In this document: positions 8,101-15,221 of the stretch, in pieces
How the letters are laid out: the number at the start of each line of letters is the position of its first letter
Position numbering within the stretch: position 1 is the stretch's first letter
Source of the DNA: Opitutia bacterium
GTDB taxonomy: Bacteria; Verrucomicrobiota; Verrucomicrobiia; Opitutales; Seribacteraceae
Length of the DNA: 32,137 bases
Reading direction: 5' to 3'
Assembly (NCBI GenBank): GCA_018645475.1
Contig: JABGWU010000368.1
Location: 1-32,137 of the forward strand
Made by a program: the position numbers and the translations under genes
The notes under the pieces: generated by a model
What the model saw: only the letters and a program-made list of their open reading frames with translations
What the model was told of the DNA's origin: nothing
Databases searched by the model: none

Positions 8101-8988
8101 TTGCCAGCGAACCTCCCACCCTATTTACTCGCATTTTGTGCGGGTGCATTTTATTCGATCAGTGCTCTTCTATGCAAAAGAGGCCTAGAACTGGGTGCAG
8201 GAACCATAAGATCCTTAATTTTTTCCAATTGGATTATGGCTGCTTTCTTTATTCCTTTTCCATTCTTCGAAGGTAGCATTCCAGGGAATTCCGATTTACT
8301 AGCGGGGCTTGCCCTTGGAGTGATCTTTTTTATTTCACAGTTTATCTGTTTTTTAGCTCTTCAAAAAGGAGATGCTTCTATGGTAACTCCAATCATGGGA
8401 GCAAAACCAATTTTTGTAGTTTTTTTTGTATTTATTTTTGGCTTAACTGGTTCTCCCTCTTCAGGAACCTGGATTGCTGTTTTATTATCCACAATGGCAA
8501 TTGGATTAATTGCATGGCCTGACAGAGGAGGATATGTTCGCGTCAAGCCAATCATCCTCGGTTTATTAACCGCAGTCGGCTTTGGTTTAACCGATGCGTT
8601 AGTTCCTTATCTAGCTCAGCAGTTAACTCCAGTTCATGTTTTATTCTCTATGTTTACTACAGTGGGAATTCTATCTTTTCTTCTTCTTCCATTGGTTCAG
8701 GGAAAGTTTTTATACTTTAAAAAAAATACTGACAAGTGGATGTTTGCATCGTGTGTACCGATGGGAATACAGGCAGTACTGATGTCCCTAGCTATGGGTT
8801 TATACCAAGTCCCTGCAGAAGCTAATATTTTTTATGCATGTCGAGGAATCTGGGCAATTCTTCTGGCGTCATGGATAGGCAAGATGATGGGATTAAGAGA
8901 AGGAAAAATGAGCAAGCCAATTTTAATGAGAAGGTTACTGGGAGCCTTTCTACTAATTATAGGCGTATATTTCACGCCACTAGGGTAA
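8101..8988 (+). CDS. EamA/DMT-superfamily permease
   Basis: This 295-aa integral membrane protein has about ten hydrophobic segments in two repeated halves, as in EamA (drug/metabolite) transporters. The first half contains FYSISALLCKRGLELG and ISQFICFLALQKGDASMVTP. The second contains GFGLTDALVPYLAQ and GLYQVPAEANIFYACRGIWA. The substrate cannot be read from sequence. The start is TTG at 8101: the upstream TAA at 8080-8082 is in the same frame, and the six codons between contain no ATG or GTG. The gene follows the DUF6807 gene by 18 bp and could be translated from the same transcript. It is convergent with the CbiX-like gene. Confidence 0.7.
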   Translation: MPANLPPYLLAFCAGAFYSISALLCKRGLELGAGTIRSLIFSNWIMAAFFIPFPFFEGSIPGNSDLLAGLALGVIFFISQFICFLALQKGDASMVTPIMGAKPIFVVFFVFIFGLTGSPSSGTWIAVLLSTMAIGLIAWPDRGGYVRVKPIILGLLTAVGFGLTDALVPYLAQQLTPVHVLFSMFTTVGILSFLLLPLVQGKFLYFKKNTDKWMFASCVPMGIQAVLMSLAMGLYQVPAEANIFYACRGIWAILLASWIGKMMGLREGKMSKPILMRRLLGAFLLIIGVYFTPLG

Positions 8989-9020
8989 AAGCAAATGAAA
9001 GTCCCTTATTTTACAGCACC

Positions 9021-9851
9021 CTACTTGCTACTTTTTGCTGACTCTAATTTTTCCTTCAAAATACTAAATACAATCTCATGCTCACCTAATGGTTTAGTTT
9101 GATAGATTTTCATTTGCGGGAACATTGCAGTGGCTTCATCACATATTTCGTCAATATCACCATTTTTACCTGCATGCCTTCCAGGAAGAAGAAAAAAAAG
9201 GGCAACAACAACATCTCTACTCCCCTCCTGCCCCCACTTCAAAAGAAGAGTTTTTAACAAGGGTTCATTGAAAGAGTAACGATCCCCCCCTCTCCTCTCC
9301 ATCGAACAAGTTGAGAATCCCAAAATCCCTGCATTCAAGATTTTAAATAACATCCTACCTACCTCTTCTCTCACACGATTGACTTCTAATATAGGAGTTC
9401 CATGATCTACCATGGCAACTCGTGGAGTTAAAAGGCTCTCCCGTATTAAAAGTTCATTAATCTCTGAATTCAACGCCATGGCTAACCGAGAATCACTATC
9501 AGAATGTAAGCAATCTAGAACGCGATAAGAACGACCGGTAGCTGATTCCTTCCACGCATCTAATTTCTCAACCAACCATTCAGTAACCCCGCGACTTGGT
9601 CCAAGGAAAAGAGGAAGGATGAGCAATTCAGTTTCCGATTGCCCTCGTTCACTGGCTAGAAAGTTTTCAATCGTTTCCGCTTTCGTTCCGTTAAGTTGGT
9701 ATGGGGCAATTTTATGCGAATGAAGCAGACCCACTGGCAATACTTCAAACTGGGTTGCAACTGACAATCTTTGGGCGACTCGACGATGACTTAAAATAGC
9801 TTCCGATCGAAGAGAACCATTATCGACTAACAAACAAATTGGTAAATTCAT
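9021..9851 (-). CDS. cbiX: CbiX/SirB-type sirohydrochlorin chelatase-like protein
   Basis: This 276-aa protein has the two-domain layout of long CbiX/SirB chelatases, which insert cobalt or iron into sirohydrochlorin-type tetrapyrroles. The second half keeps the family motifs: VDHGTPILEVNRVREEV (H150 in the place of the metal-binding HGS/HGT His) and a strand ending FFLLPGRHAGKNGDIDEI. The first half is degenerate: the usual HGS is VDNGSL (N11) and the second His-bearing loop reads LFLGPSRG. No cobalamin or siroheme genes are nearby, so the substrate is uncertain. I chose the ATG at 9851 with GAG about 7 nt upstream; the open frame continues to a TTG at 9887. It is divergent from the first Pal-like gene. 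Confidence 0.65.
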   Translation of the reverse strand: MNLPICLLVDNGSLRSEAILSHRRVAQRLSVATQFEVLPVGLLHSHKIAPYQLNGTKAETIENFLASERGQSETELLILPLFLGPSRGVTEWLVEKLDAWKESATGRSYRVLDCLHSDSDSRLAMALNSEINELLIRESLLTPRVAMVDHGTPILEVNRVREEVGRMLFKILNAGILGFSTCSMERRGGDRYSFNEPLLKTLLLKWGQEGSRDVVVALFFLLPGRHAGKNGDIDEICDEATAMFPQMKIYQTKPLGEHEIVFSILKEKLESAKSSK

Positions 9852-9903
9852 GCGCTTTCTCGTTGACGAAGGTGGAGTCGCGTGCAAGAAAATAATTATA
9901 GAA

Positions 9904-9923
9904 GGCTAGCTGTGGATGGCTAG
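9904..9923. promoter_or_regulatory. Paired GGCTAG sites upstream of the first Pal-like gene
   Basis: GGCTAG occurs at 9904-9909 and again at 9918-9923, 14 bp apart. The inner bases also pair as an inverted CTAGC/GCTAG. The pair lies between the divergent CbiX-like and Pal-like genes, about 11 bp before the Shine-Dalgarno GGGAG of the Pal-like gene. It could be a protein-binding site or a small hairpin, or chance. Confidence 0.2.
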
Positions 9924-9948
9924 TCATTAATTAGCGGGAGATATAAGT

Positions 9949-10551
9949 ATGAAAAATTCTATATGGTTAGTGGGTGTTTCAGTGGTGTTCATTTTGGCTA
10001 GTTGCTCTAAGAGCAAAGGACCTAGCCCGGAAGATACATCTTTAATTAAAGGTACTGACAGAGGAACTTTCATTGGTTCCGCTGAAGATTTGGCAAGTCT
10101 GGACGGTGATGAACTTTCCCCGATTGGTGCAACAATATCAGGACTCGATGGAGATGATGGACTTTTTCCACAAGATCCTTTTTGGAGCAATTCAGACAAT
10201 TTGGCAAATGGTGACCGTCCATTCGAACCAATCTTTTTTGGATTTGATCAATACAGCATAGGTTCTGAAGAACGTACAAAACTTCAAGACATTGCTTCAT
10301 TCTTAGTCAATACACCTAATGCCCGAATTTTAGTTGAAGGTTATTGCGACTGGAAGGGTACGCCAGCTTATAACAAATCCCTGGGTGATCGTAGAGCAAG
10401 TAGTGTAAAAGACTATTTGGTCGATCTCGGTGTTGATTCATCTAAAGTAGAGATTATTTCAATGGGTGACGAAATCGCCACACCAGATGCTGATCCCACT
10501 ACCGCTGGACTGGAAAGAAAAGCCCAGTTTTTAGTTCTTAAAGACTCTTGA
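9949..10551 (+). CDS. pal: Pal-like OmpA-domain lipoprotein (copy 1)
   Basis: This 200-aa outer-membrane lipoprotein has the lipobox ILASC, with the lipidated Cys at 19. An acidic, Gly/Asp-rich linker runs from 20 to about 85. A C-terminal OmpA/Pal peptidoglycan-binding domain begins FFGFDQYSIGSEERTKL. The signature VEGYCDWKGTPAYNKSLGD followed by RRA matches the Pal consensus VEGHADERGTPEYN-LG-RRA, with His replaced by Tyr. Pal tethers the outer membrane to peptidoglycan as part of Tol-Pal; no tolB is in the window. The start is well supported by GGGAG 8-12 nt upstream. A close paralogue follows after 10 bp, so this is a tandem duplication. Confidence 0.85.
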   Translation: MKNSIWLVGVSVVFILASCSKSKGPSPEDTSLIKGTDRGTFIGSAEDLASLDGDELSPIGATISGLDGDDGLFPQDPFWSNSDNLANGDRPFEPIFFGFDQYSIGSEERTKLQDIASFLVNTPNARILVEGYCDWKGTPAYNKSLGDRRASSVKDYLVDLGVDSSKVEIISMGDEIATPDADPTTAGLERKAQFLVLKDS

Positions 10552-10561
10552 TTTCACATCC

Positions 10562-11161
10562 ATGAAATCTTCAGTATATATTTGTATTCAGATTTTCTTT
10601 CTTTGTTTGGTTTTATCCTGCTCAAAAAAAGTAGAACCTGAAACGACTCTTAACCGAGATGGCACAAATTCTGACAATTCCAGCGAGCAAAATCTTGGTT
10701 TTAATGATGGGGCGGACGAACTTGTTGGATTAGGTGATCCACTCAGGGGAAGTTTCAATGAATCCGACCCCCTTGCTCCACGCGATCCTGCACTTTCTGC
10801 ATTTGAAGATCCACTTAATGTCATCAGACCTTTTGACCCGGTTTTCTTTGGTTTTGATCAATATAACCTTAATTCCACTGAAAGGAATAAAATTGTTGAA
10901 ATTGCCGAGTTCATGAAAGAAAATACACAAGCTAGACTCCTTGTTGAAGGCTACTGCGATTGGAAAGGTACACCTGATTACAACAAATCATTGGGCGATC
11001 GTCGTGCAACAACAGTTAAGGATTATCTCGTAGAACTTGGTTGCGATGCTGGACGAATCGAAGTTATTTCAATAGGTGACGAACTTGCAATACCCAATGC
11101 GGATACGGAACAAGCCCGGCTTGACCGTAGGGCAACTTTTGTTGTATCTAAAGGAAACTGA
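10562..11161 (+). CDS. pal: Pal-like OmpA-domain lipoprotein (copy 2)
   Basis: This 199-aa paralogue of the preceding gene has the lipobox LVLSC, with the lipidated Cys at 20. An acidic linker with several Asp-Pro pairs precedes an OmpA/Pal domain starting FFGFDQYNLNSTERNKI. The core LVEGYCDWKGTPDYNKSLGD and RRA is nearly identical to copy 1, including the unusual Tyr in place of the family His. The linkers and signal peptides have diverged, so this is an old or functionally separated duplication. A weak AT-rich stem-loop follows at 11193-11213. Confidence 0.85.
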   Translation: MKSSVYICIQIFFLCLVLSCSKKVEPETTLNRDGTNSDNSSEQNLGFNDGADELVGLGDPLRGSFNESDPLAPRDPALSAFEDPLNVIRPFDPVFFGFDQYNLNSTERNKIVEIAEFMKENTQARLLVEGYCDWKGTPDYNKSLGDRRATTVKDYLVELGCDAGRIEVISIGDELAIPNADTEQARLDRRATFVVSKGN

Positions 11162-11192
11162 ACCATAACCCTAACTACTTTTGCCATTCTAT

Positions 11193-11213
11193 AAAAAGGT
11201 TAATTTCCTTTTT
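11193..11213 (+). terminator. Possible weak intrinsic terminator after the Pal pair
   Basis: AAAAAGG at 11193-11199 pairs with CCTTTTT at 11207-11213 across a 7-nt loop, 32 bp after the stop of Pal copy 2. The T-run is inside the stem rather than after it and only two G-C pairs are present. It may therefore be weak or bidirectional. Confidence 0.35.
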
Positions 11214-11275
11214 GCCCATTTCATATATATAGCATCCGTGCCTTATCCCTTCCGTGCAATTGTACTTTTGTCGTG

Positions 11276-11303
11276 TTGACATTTCTGTCTCCTCCTGCAT
11301 CTT
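11276..11303 (+). promoter_or_regulatory. Possible sigma-70-type promoter for phnD
   Basis: A perfect TTGACA lies at 11276-11281. With a 16-bp spacer the -10 position is CATCTT (11298-11303), which matches only three of six consensus positions. The distance to the phnD start would leave a very short leader dominated by the hairpin at 11302-11322. Confidence 0.25.
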
Positions 11304-11322
11304 TTGAGACTCATTCTCAAAA
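11302..11322 (+). promoter_or_regulatory. Perfect 8-bp inverted repeat just before phnD
   Basis: TTTTGAGA (11302-11309) and TCTCAAAA (11315-11322) form a perfect 8-bp dyad with a 5-nt CTCAT centre, ending 4 nt before the ATG at 11327. In RNA it would place the ribosome landing site in a hairpin; in DNA it could be an operator for a dimeric regulator. No Shine-Dalgarno is seen between it and the start. Confidence 0.45.
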
Positions 11323-11326
11323 ACAA

Positions 11327-12268
11327 ATGAAAGTATTAATCTCATCCATCATTTTTGCATTTTTAGTTCTTCAATCATGTTCAAACTCGTCTGACAGTCA
11401 GAATGAAAACATGGAGGCAAATTCATCCCTTTCCATCAGTAGTCTTAATATTGCACTCAAGCCTAATAAAAATGTACAGTCTCAAAAGTTGGATGAAAAA
11501 TCCTTAGGTGAAGCGTTGGAGAAAATATTGGGCATTCCGGTCAATATTTCCACTCCAAGTAACAAAACAATCATTGAAGCAGGCTTGGCAAATAAGACCA
11601 TTGATGTAGGTTATGTCAGCTCAAGCGATGCCATTTCATTCGCTGATAATGAGGTGGCTGAAGTACTTGTAGCTGGACAACATGCAAGTATTGACCCGCA
11701 AGGTAATAATTATGTGGGGCCATATTATTTCAGTGTTTGGCTGTCATTAAAAGACCGTCCATATAAAGGTATTGCCGATCTAAAAGGGAAAAAAATCGCA
11801 TTCTCTTCAAGAACTAGCACATCAGGATACCTAGTTCCATGTTGGGATCTGATTAAACAGGGCATTATTCCTGAAGGTGGATCCCTGCAGGGTTTCTTTG
11901 GGGAGAATAATATTTTTTACGGCACTGGATATGTAAGTGCTGTTGAGCAAGTCCTCGAAGGGAAAGCAGAAGCTGCAGCAGTTAGCTATTATGTTTTTGA
12001 AAAAGACAAGCATTTGGAACTTGAACAAAGAGAAAAACTCAAGGTCATTCAAAGGCAAGGTCCCGTGGCATCTCACACTTTTTGTGCTCGCATGAGCTTA
12101 AATTTAAATAATCGCAAGGTCATTCAAAATGCCCTTCTTCAAATTGTGAAAGATAAACCCGAACTTAGTCAAAGCCTGTTCGGTGGAACTTTAACTAGTG
12201 TTGATTCAAAGGAACATCTTAAGGCTCCACGCGAAGCCAAATTCAAGGTTTCTACCCTGAGGGAATAA
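11327..12268 (+). CDS. phnD: PhnD-type phosphonate/phosphate ABC transporter substrate-binding lipoprotein
   Basis: This 313-aa periplasmic binding lipoprotein has a lipobox VLQSC. The PhnD-like core includes NKTIIEAGLANKTIDVGYVS, the domain I hinge YKGIADLKGKKIAFSS, and the loop RTSTSGYLVP, which in this family holds the Ser/Thr residues that bind the phosphonate, phosphite or phosphate oxygens. Late segments GYVSAVEQVLEGKAEAAAVS and GPVASHTFCARMSL also fit. The frame is open from a GTG at 11273, but the ATG at 11327 begins the signal peptide. ATPase and permease genes follow directly. The ligand cannot be fixed: no C-P lyase, phosphonatase or phosphite dehydrogenase lies in the window. Confidence 0.8.
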   Translation: MKVLISSIIFAFLVLQSCSNSSDSQNENMEANSSLSISSLNIALKPNKNVQSQKLDEKSLGEALEKILGIPVNISTPSNKTIIEAGLANKTIDVGYVSSSDAISFADNEVAEVLVAGQHASIDPQGNNYVGPYYFSVWLSLKDRPYKGIADLKGKKIAFSSRTSTSGYLVPCWDLIKQGIIPEGGSLQGFFGENNIFYGTGYVSAVEQVLEGKAEAAAVSYYVFEKDKHLELEQREKLKVIQRQGPVASHTFCARMSLNLNNRKVIQNALLQIVKDKPELSQSLFGGTLTSVDSKEHLKAPREAKFKVSTLRE

Positions 12269-12315
12269 GTAGAGGAACCGGCATGCCTTTATGTGTTTTG
12301 GTCTAATTCCTAAAG

Positions 12316-13017
12316 ATGAACCACCTAGAGACTCACAAATTAGGGTTATCAAGAAATGGTAACTGGCTTTTCCGCAATTTAGACCTAAAAATACCCAGTG
12401 GTTCATTAGTGGCTATTCTTGGTCCATCGGGAGTGGGAAAATCTAGCCTTCTGTCCTGCTTATCAGGATCAGAGATACAAACCGAAGGTAAGATTGAATT
12501 TCATTTTAAAAATGGCAAAGTTCGTACCACTGAAAACATCAACCCTGAACTAGGTATTATTTTTCAAAGCTTACGATTAACCGAACATGTTACTGTTTTA
12601 GAAAATGTTCTCTATGGAAAGATTGCAAAATATGGGATCAAGCAGTCCATTTTCGGGTTTCCCGAACAAGACATGAAGCACGCCTACCAAATCCTTAAAG
12701 ACCTCGGCATCGCTCACCTTGCCCACAAATGGACATCCCAGACTTCAGGCGGAGAAAAACAAAGAACTGCAATTGCACGGACACTTTTTCAGAGTCCAAA
12801 GATTATACTAGCAGATGAACCAGTTTCTAACCTAGATACCTATTATTCGGGGCGGGTAATGGGACTTTTGCGAAACCTTGCCAATCAGGAAGGCAAGATT
12901 ATCATGACCGCCCTTCATGACCCTCAACTCGTTTCCCGTTTCGCGGACTTTGCATTAAGCTTGAACCCCGAAGACCCGGAAGGTTGGAATTTAAGAGAGG
13001 TTAGACCAAAGGTATGA
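12316..13017 (+). CDS. phnC: PhnC-type ABC transporter ATP-binding protein
   Basis: This 233-aa ABC ATPase powers import through the adjoining permease. Walker A is G36-PSGVGKS (36-43), the Q-loop is Gln84, the signature is TSGGEKQR (143-150), Walker B is ILAD with catalytic Glu168 in DEP, the D-loop is SNLD (171-174), and the switch His is His201 in TALHD. All catalytic elements are present. The signature starts with Thr rather than Leu, a mild variant. The stop codon overlaps the start of phnE as ATGA (13014-13017), so the two are translationally coupled. The gene begins 47 bp after phnD in the same direction. Confidence 0.85.
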   Translation: MNHLETHKLGLSRNGNWLFRNLDLKIPSGSLVAILGPSGVGKSSLLSCLSGSEIQTEGKIEFHFKNGKVRTTENINPELGIIFQSLRLTEHVTVLENVLYGKIAKYGIKQSIFGFPEQDMKHAYQILKDLGIAHLAHKWTSQTSGGEKQRTAIARTLFQSPKIILADEPVSNLDTYYSGRVMGLLRNLANQEGKIIMTALHDPQLVSRFADFALSLNPEDPEGWNLREVRPKV

Positions 13018-13856
13018 ATTCAAAACAAAAGGAAAACCTAATTTCACCTGAATTCCCTCTACGAAAATGGCATGAAAAATTAAACTTCCTAAATATTGTA
13101 ATTATTATTTTTTTGTTTCTCACTCTATTTTCAGGAAAAAACTTACTTCAGGAAAATCGATCAGCCGATGTAATGGCTGGTATTGATTATTTTATAAAAA
13201 AATTCTTCCCTCCAGACTTTTCTGATTTCAATCTTATATTAGAATCTCTTACTGAAACCTTTCAAATTGCGATTGTTTCAACTTTTATTGCGGTTAATCT
13301 ATCCTTAATTATTTCACTGGCTGCATCGAGAAATATTTCCCCCATTTGGTTAGTTCAAATCACCCGAATGTTTTTAAATATTACGCGCACCCTACCCAGT
13401 CTGATTTGGGCTTTTCTTTTCGTTATTTTTTTTGGCCCTACTCCTATTGCTGGGGTATTCGCCCTTACATTTTACAGCCTTGGCTATCTAGGAAAGTTTT
13501 TCAGCGAAAGTTTTGAATCAATGGACATAAAAGTCGCTCGTGGACTAAGACTTATTGGAGCAACTCCGATCCAGGCATTTCTCTACGGTCTTTGGCCAAA
13601 TGTAAAAGCTCAAGTATGGAGCCAGTCATTGTGGATGCTCGAGTACAATATCCGCTCAGCGAGTATTATAGGTCTTGTAGGAGCCGGTGGAATCGGAATG
13701 GAACTCAACAAAGCGATGGAAATGGCCAGCGGTTTTCAACGCGTCACGGCTATACTCATATGCATACTTGTAATCGTAATTATTTTAGACCTCTTAGGAC
13801 AGGCAATCCGTCGATGGATTACACAAAAGATTAGCCCGAAATCAATCTCCGACTAA
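13014..13856 (+). CDS. phnE: PhnE-type ABC transporter permease
   Basis: This 280-aa inner-membrane permease has about six hydrophobic segments after a cytoplasmic N-terminus of about 33 residues. The cytoplasmic coupling loop that docks on the ATPase is visible as SMDIKVARGLRLIGATPIQA followed by FLYGLWP (EAA-type motif with conserved Gly). The RSASIIGLVGAGGIGMELN stretch is typical of PhnE. Together with the two preceding genes it completes a phosphonate/phosphate-type importer. The last 15 bp overlap the convergent M20 dipeptidase gene. Confidence 0.85.
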   Translation: MNSKQKENLISPEFPLRKWHEKLNFLNIVIIIFLFLTLFSGKNLLQENRSADVMAGIDYFIKKFFPPDFSDFNLILESLTETFQIAIVSTFIAVNLSLIISLAASRNISPIWLVQITRMFLNITRTLPSLIWAFLFVIFFGPTPIAGVFALTFYSLGYLGKFFSESFESMDIKVARGLRLIGATPIQAFLYGLWPNVKAQVWSQSLWMLEYNIRSASIIGLVGAGGIGMELNKAMEMASGFQRVTAILICILVIVIILDLLGQAIRRWITQKISPKSISD

Positions 13857-15221
13857 TTCTTTAAAGAACGCCTCAAAAGAACTAATGGCACGCTCCATGA
13901 TACCTAAATGAAAACTTTCATCAGGGGCATGCAAATTATCTTCATTCGTGAATAACCCAATCATAAGTGAGTCTAAGCCAGCAACCTCCTTTAAGTCCTG
14001 AATAATGGGAATACTTCCACCCTCTCTCAGGAAAATGGGTTTGGATCCAAAACCTCGATCAATGCACTCTTCTGCAATCCTGAATGCCTTTTTCATTAAT
14101 TCAGTTTCATTTCCTGTGGAGCCTGGCATACCTGGAGGAATAACTACATAAGGATCCCCACCACCCTTAATGTCGACTTCTACTCGAACGGCATCAGGGC
14201 AAGCTTGGATGATTGCCTTCTTTACTTTTTCTGCAATATCATCAGATTTTTGATCGGGCACCAACCTACATGTAATTTTAGCAAACGCTTCAGCTGGAAT
14301 TACTGTTTTAGAACCCTCTCCTTGGTAGCCTCCTCCCACTCCATTAAATTCTAAAGTCGGGCAAAACCGTATAGCTTCAAGTGATGAATAACCCGGCGGT
14401 GGAAAAAAATCAGCTACTCCAAGAAAACGTGCATACTCTTCCTCTGTAGTCGGCAGTTTAGAAAGCTCATACCGCTCCCATTGTTCAGGCGGACGGACTG
14501 CATCATAAAAACCGGGCACAGTCACACGACCATCATTGTCATGGAGCGATGCACAGACATGCATTAAAGCCTGCAGGGGATTTAACAATGCCCCCCCATG
14601 AACACCCGAGTGTAAATCTTGCTTTGGTCCAAAGACCTTAACCTCCAGGGCGCTTAAACCACGCAAACCCGTGGTCACAACTAATTGTTCGGGCCCCGGA
14701 CTTCCGGTATCCGAAACCAAAAGTAAATCACCCTGTAATTTACTCTTATGATCTTCAAGGAAGCCCCTAAAACTGGGACTTCCAATTTCTTCCTCTCCTT
14801 CAATGAGATAAGTAATATGAAGGGGGTAATCGGGAATATCTCTCAAAACGCGTGCTAAAGCAGCCATATGTACTACTTGAGGCCCCTTATTATCTGCCGC
14901 ACCTCGACCATACAACCTGCCATCGCGCTCCACAGCAATAAAGGGGTCCGATGACCACAAATCAAGCGGATCAGGAGGCTGAACATCATAATGCCCATAA
15001 ATCACCAATCTGGGCCATGATGGATCCCCACGAGTGCCCAATATAATTGGATGAATGGGAGTGGAGATAAGATTTACATCAAATCCTAATTCTTTTAACC
15101 TGTCGCAGGCAAAATCACGCGCGCCGATTACGCCATTTGCAAATTTTGAATCTGCTGAAACGCTTGGAAACTCAACATACTGACGAAGGGCGTCAACGGG
15201 GGAATTTAATAAAATACTCAT
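13842..15221 (-). CDS. M20-family dipeptidase/metallopeptidase
   Basis: This 459-aa dinuclear zinc peptidase belongs to the M20/M25/M40 family and is the usual length for the dipeptidase branch. Metal ligands and catalytic residues are intact: H77 and D79 in GHYDVQ, D110 in GRGAADNKG, catalytic E144 and ligand E145 in EGEEEIGS, and the C-terminal His in DNLHAPDE. The lid (dimerisation) domain includes HSGVHGGALLNP. It probably hydrolyses short peptides in the cytoplasm; the exact substrate is not readable. Its ATG overlaps the stop of the M48 gene as ATGA, giving a two-gene peptidase operon. The 3' end overlaps phnE by 15 bp. Confidence 0.85.
   Translation of the reverse strand: MSILLNSPVDALRQYVEFPSVSADSKFANGVIGARDFACDRLKELGFDVNLISTPIHPIILGTRGDPSWPRLVIYGHYDVQPPDPLDLWSSDPFIAVERDGRLYGRGAADNKGPQVVHMAALARVLRDIPDYPLHITYLIEGEEEIGSPSFRGFLEDHKSKLQGDLLLVSDTGSPGPEQLVVTTGLRGLSALEVKVFGPKQDLHSGVHGGALLNPLQALMHVCASLHDNDGRVTVPGFYDAVRPPEQWERYELSKLPTTEEEYARFLGVADFFPPPGYSSLEAIRFCPTLEFNGVGGGYQGEGSKTVIPAEAFAKITCRLVPDQKSDDIAEKVKKAIIQACPDAVRVEVDIKGGGDPYVVIPPGMPGSTGNETELMKKAFRIAEECIDRGFGSKPIFLREGGSIPIIQDLKEVAGLDSLMIGLFTNEDNLHAPDESFHLGIMERAISSFEAFFKELVGD

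Noticed and set aside
11272-11295. Possible PHO box before phnD
   Set aside because: TGTTGAC and CTGTCTC spaced by 4 bp loosely resemble the 7-4-7 layout, but the first half matches the CTGTCAT consensus poorly. I could not support PhoB control from it.
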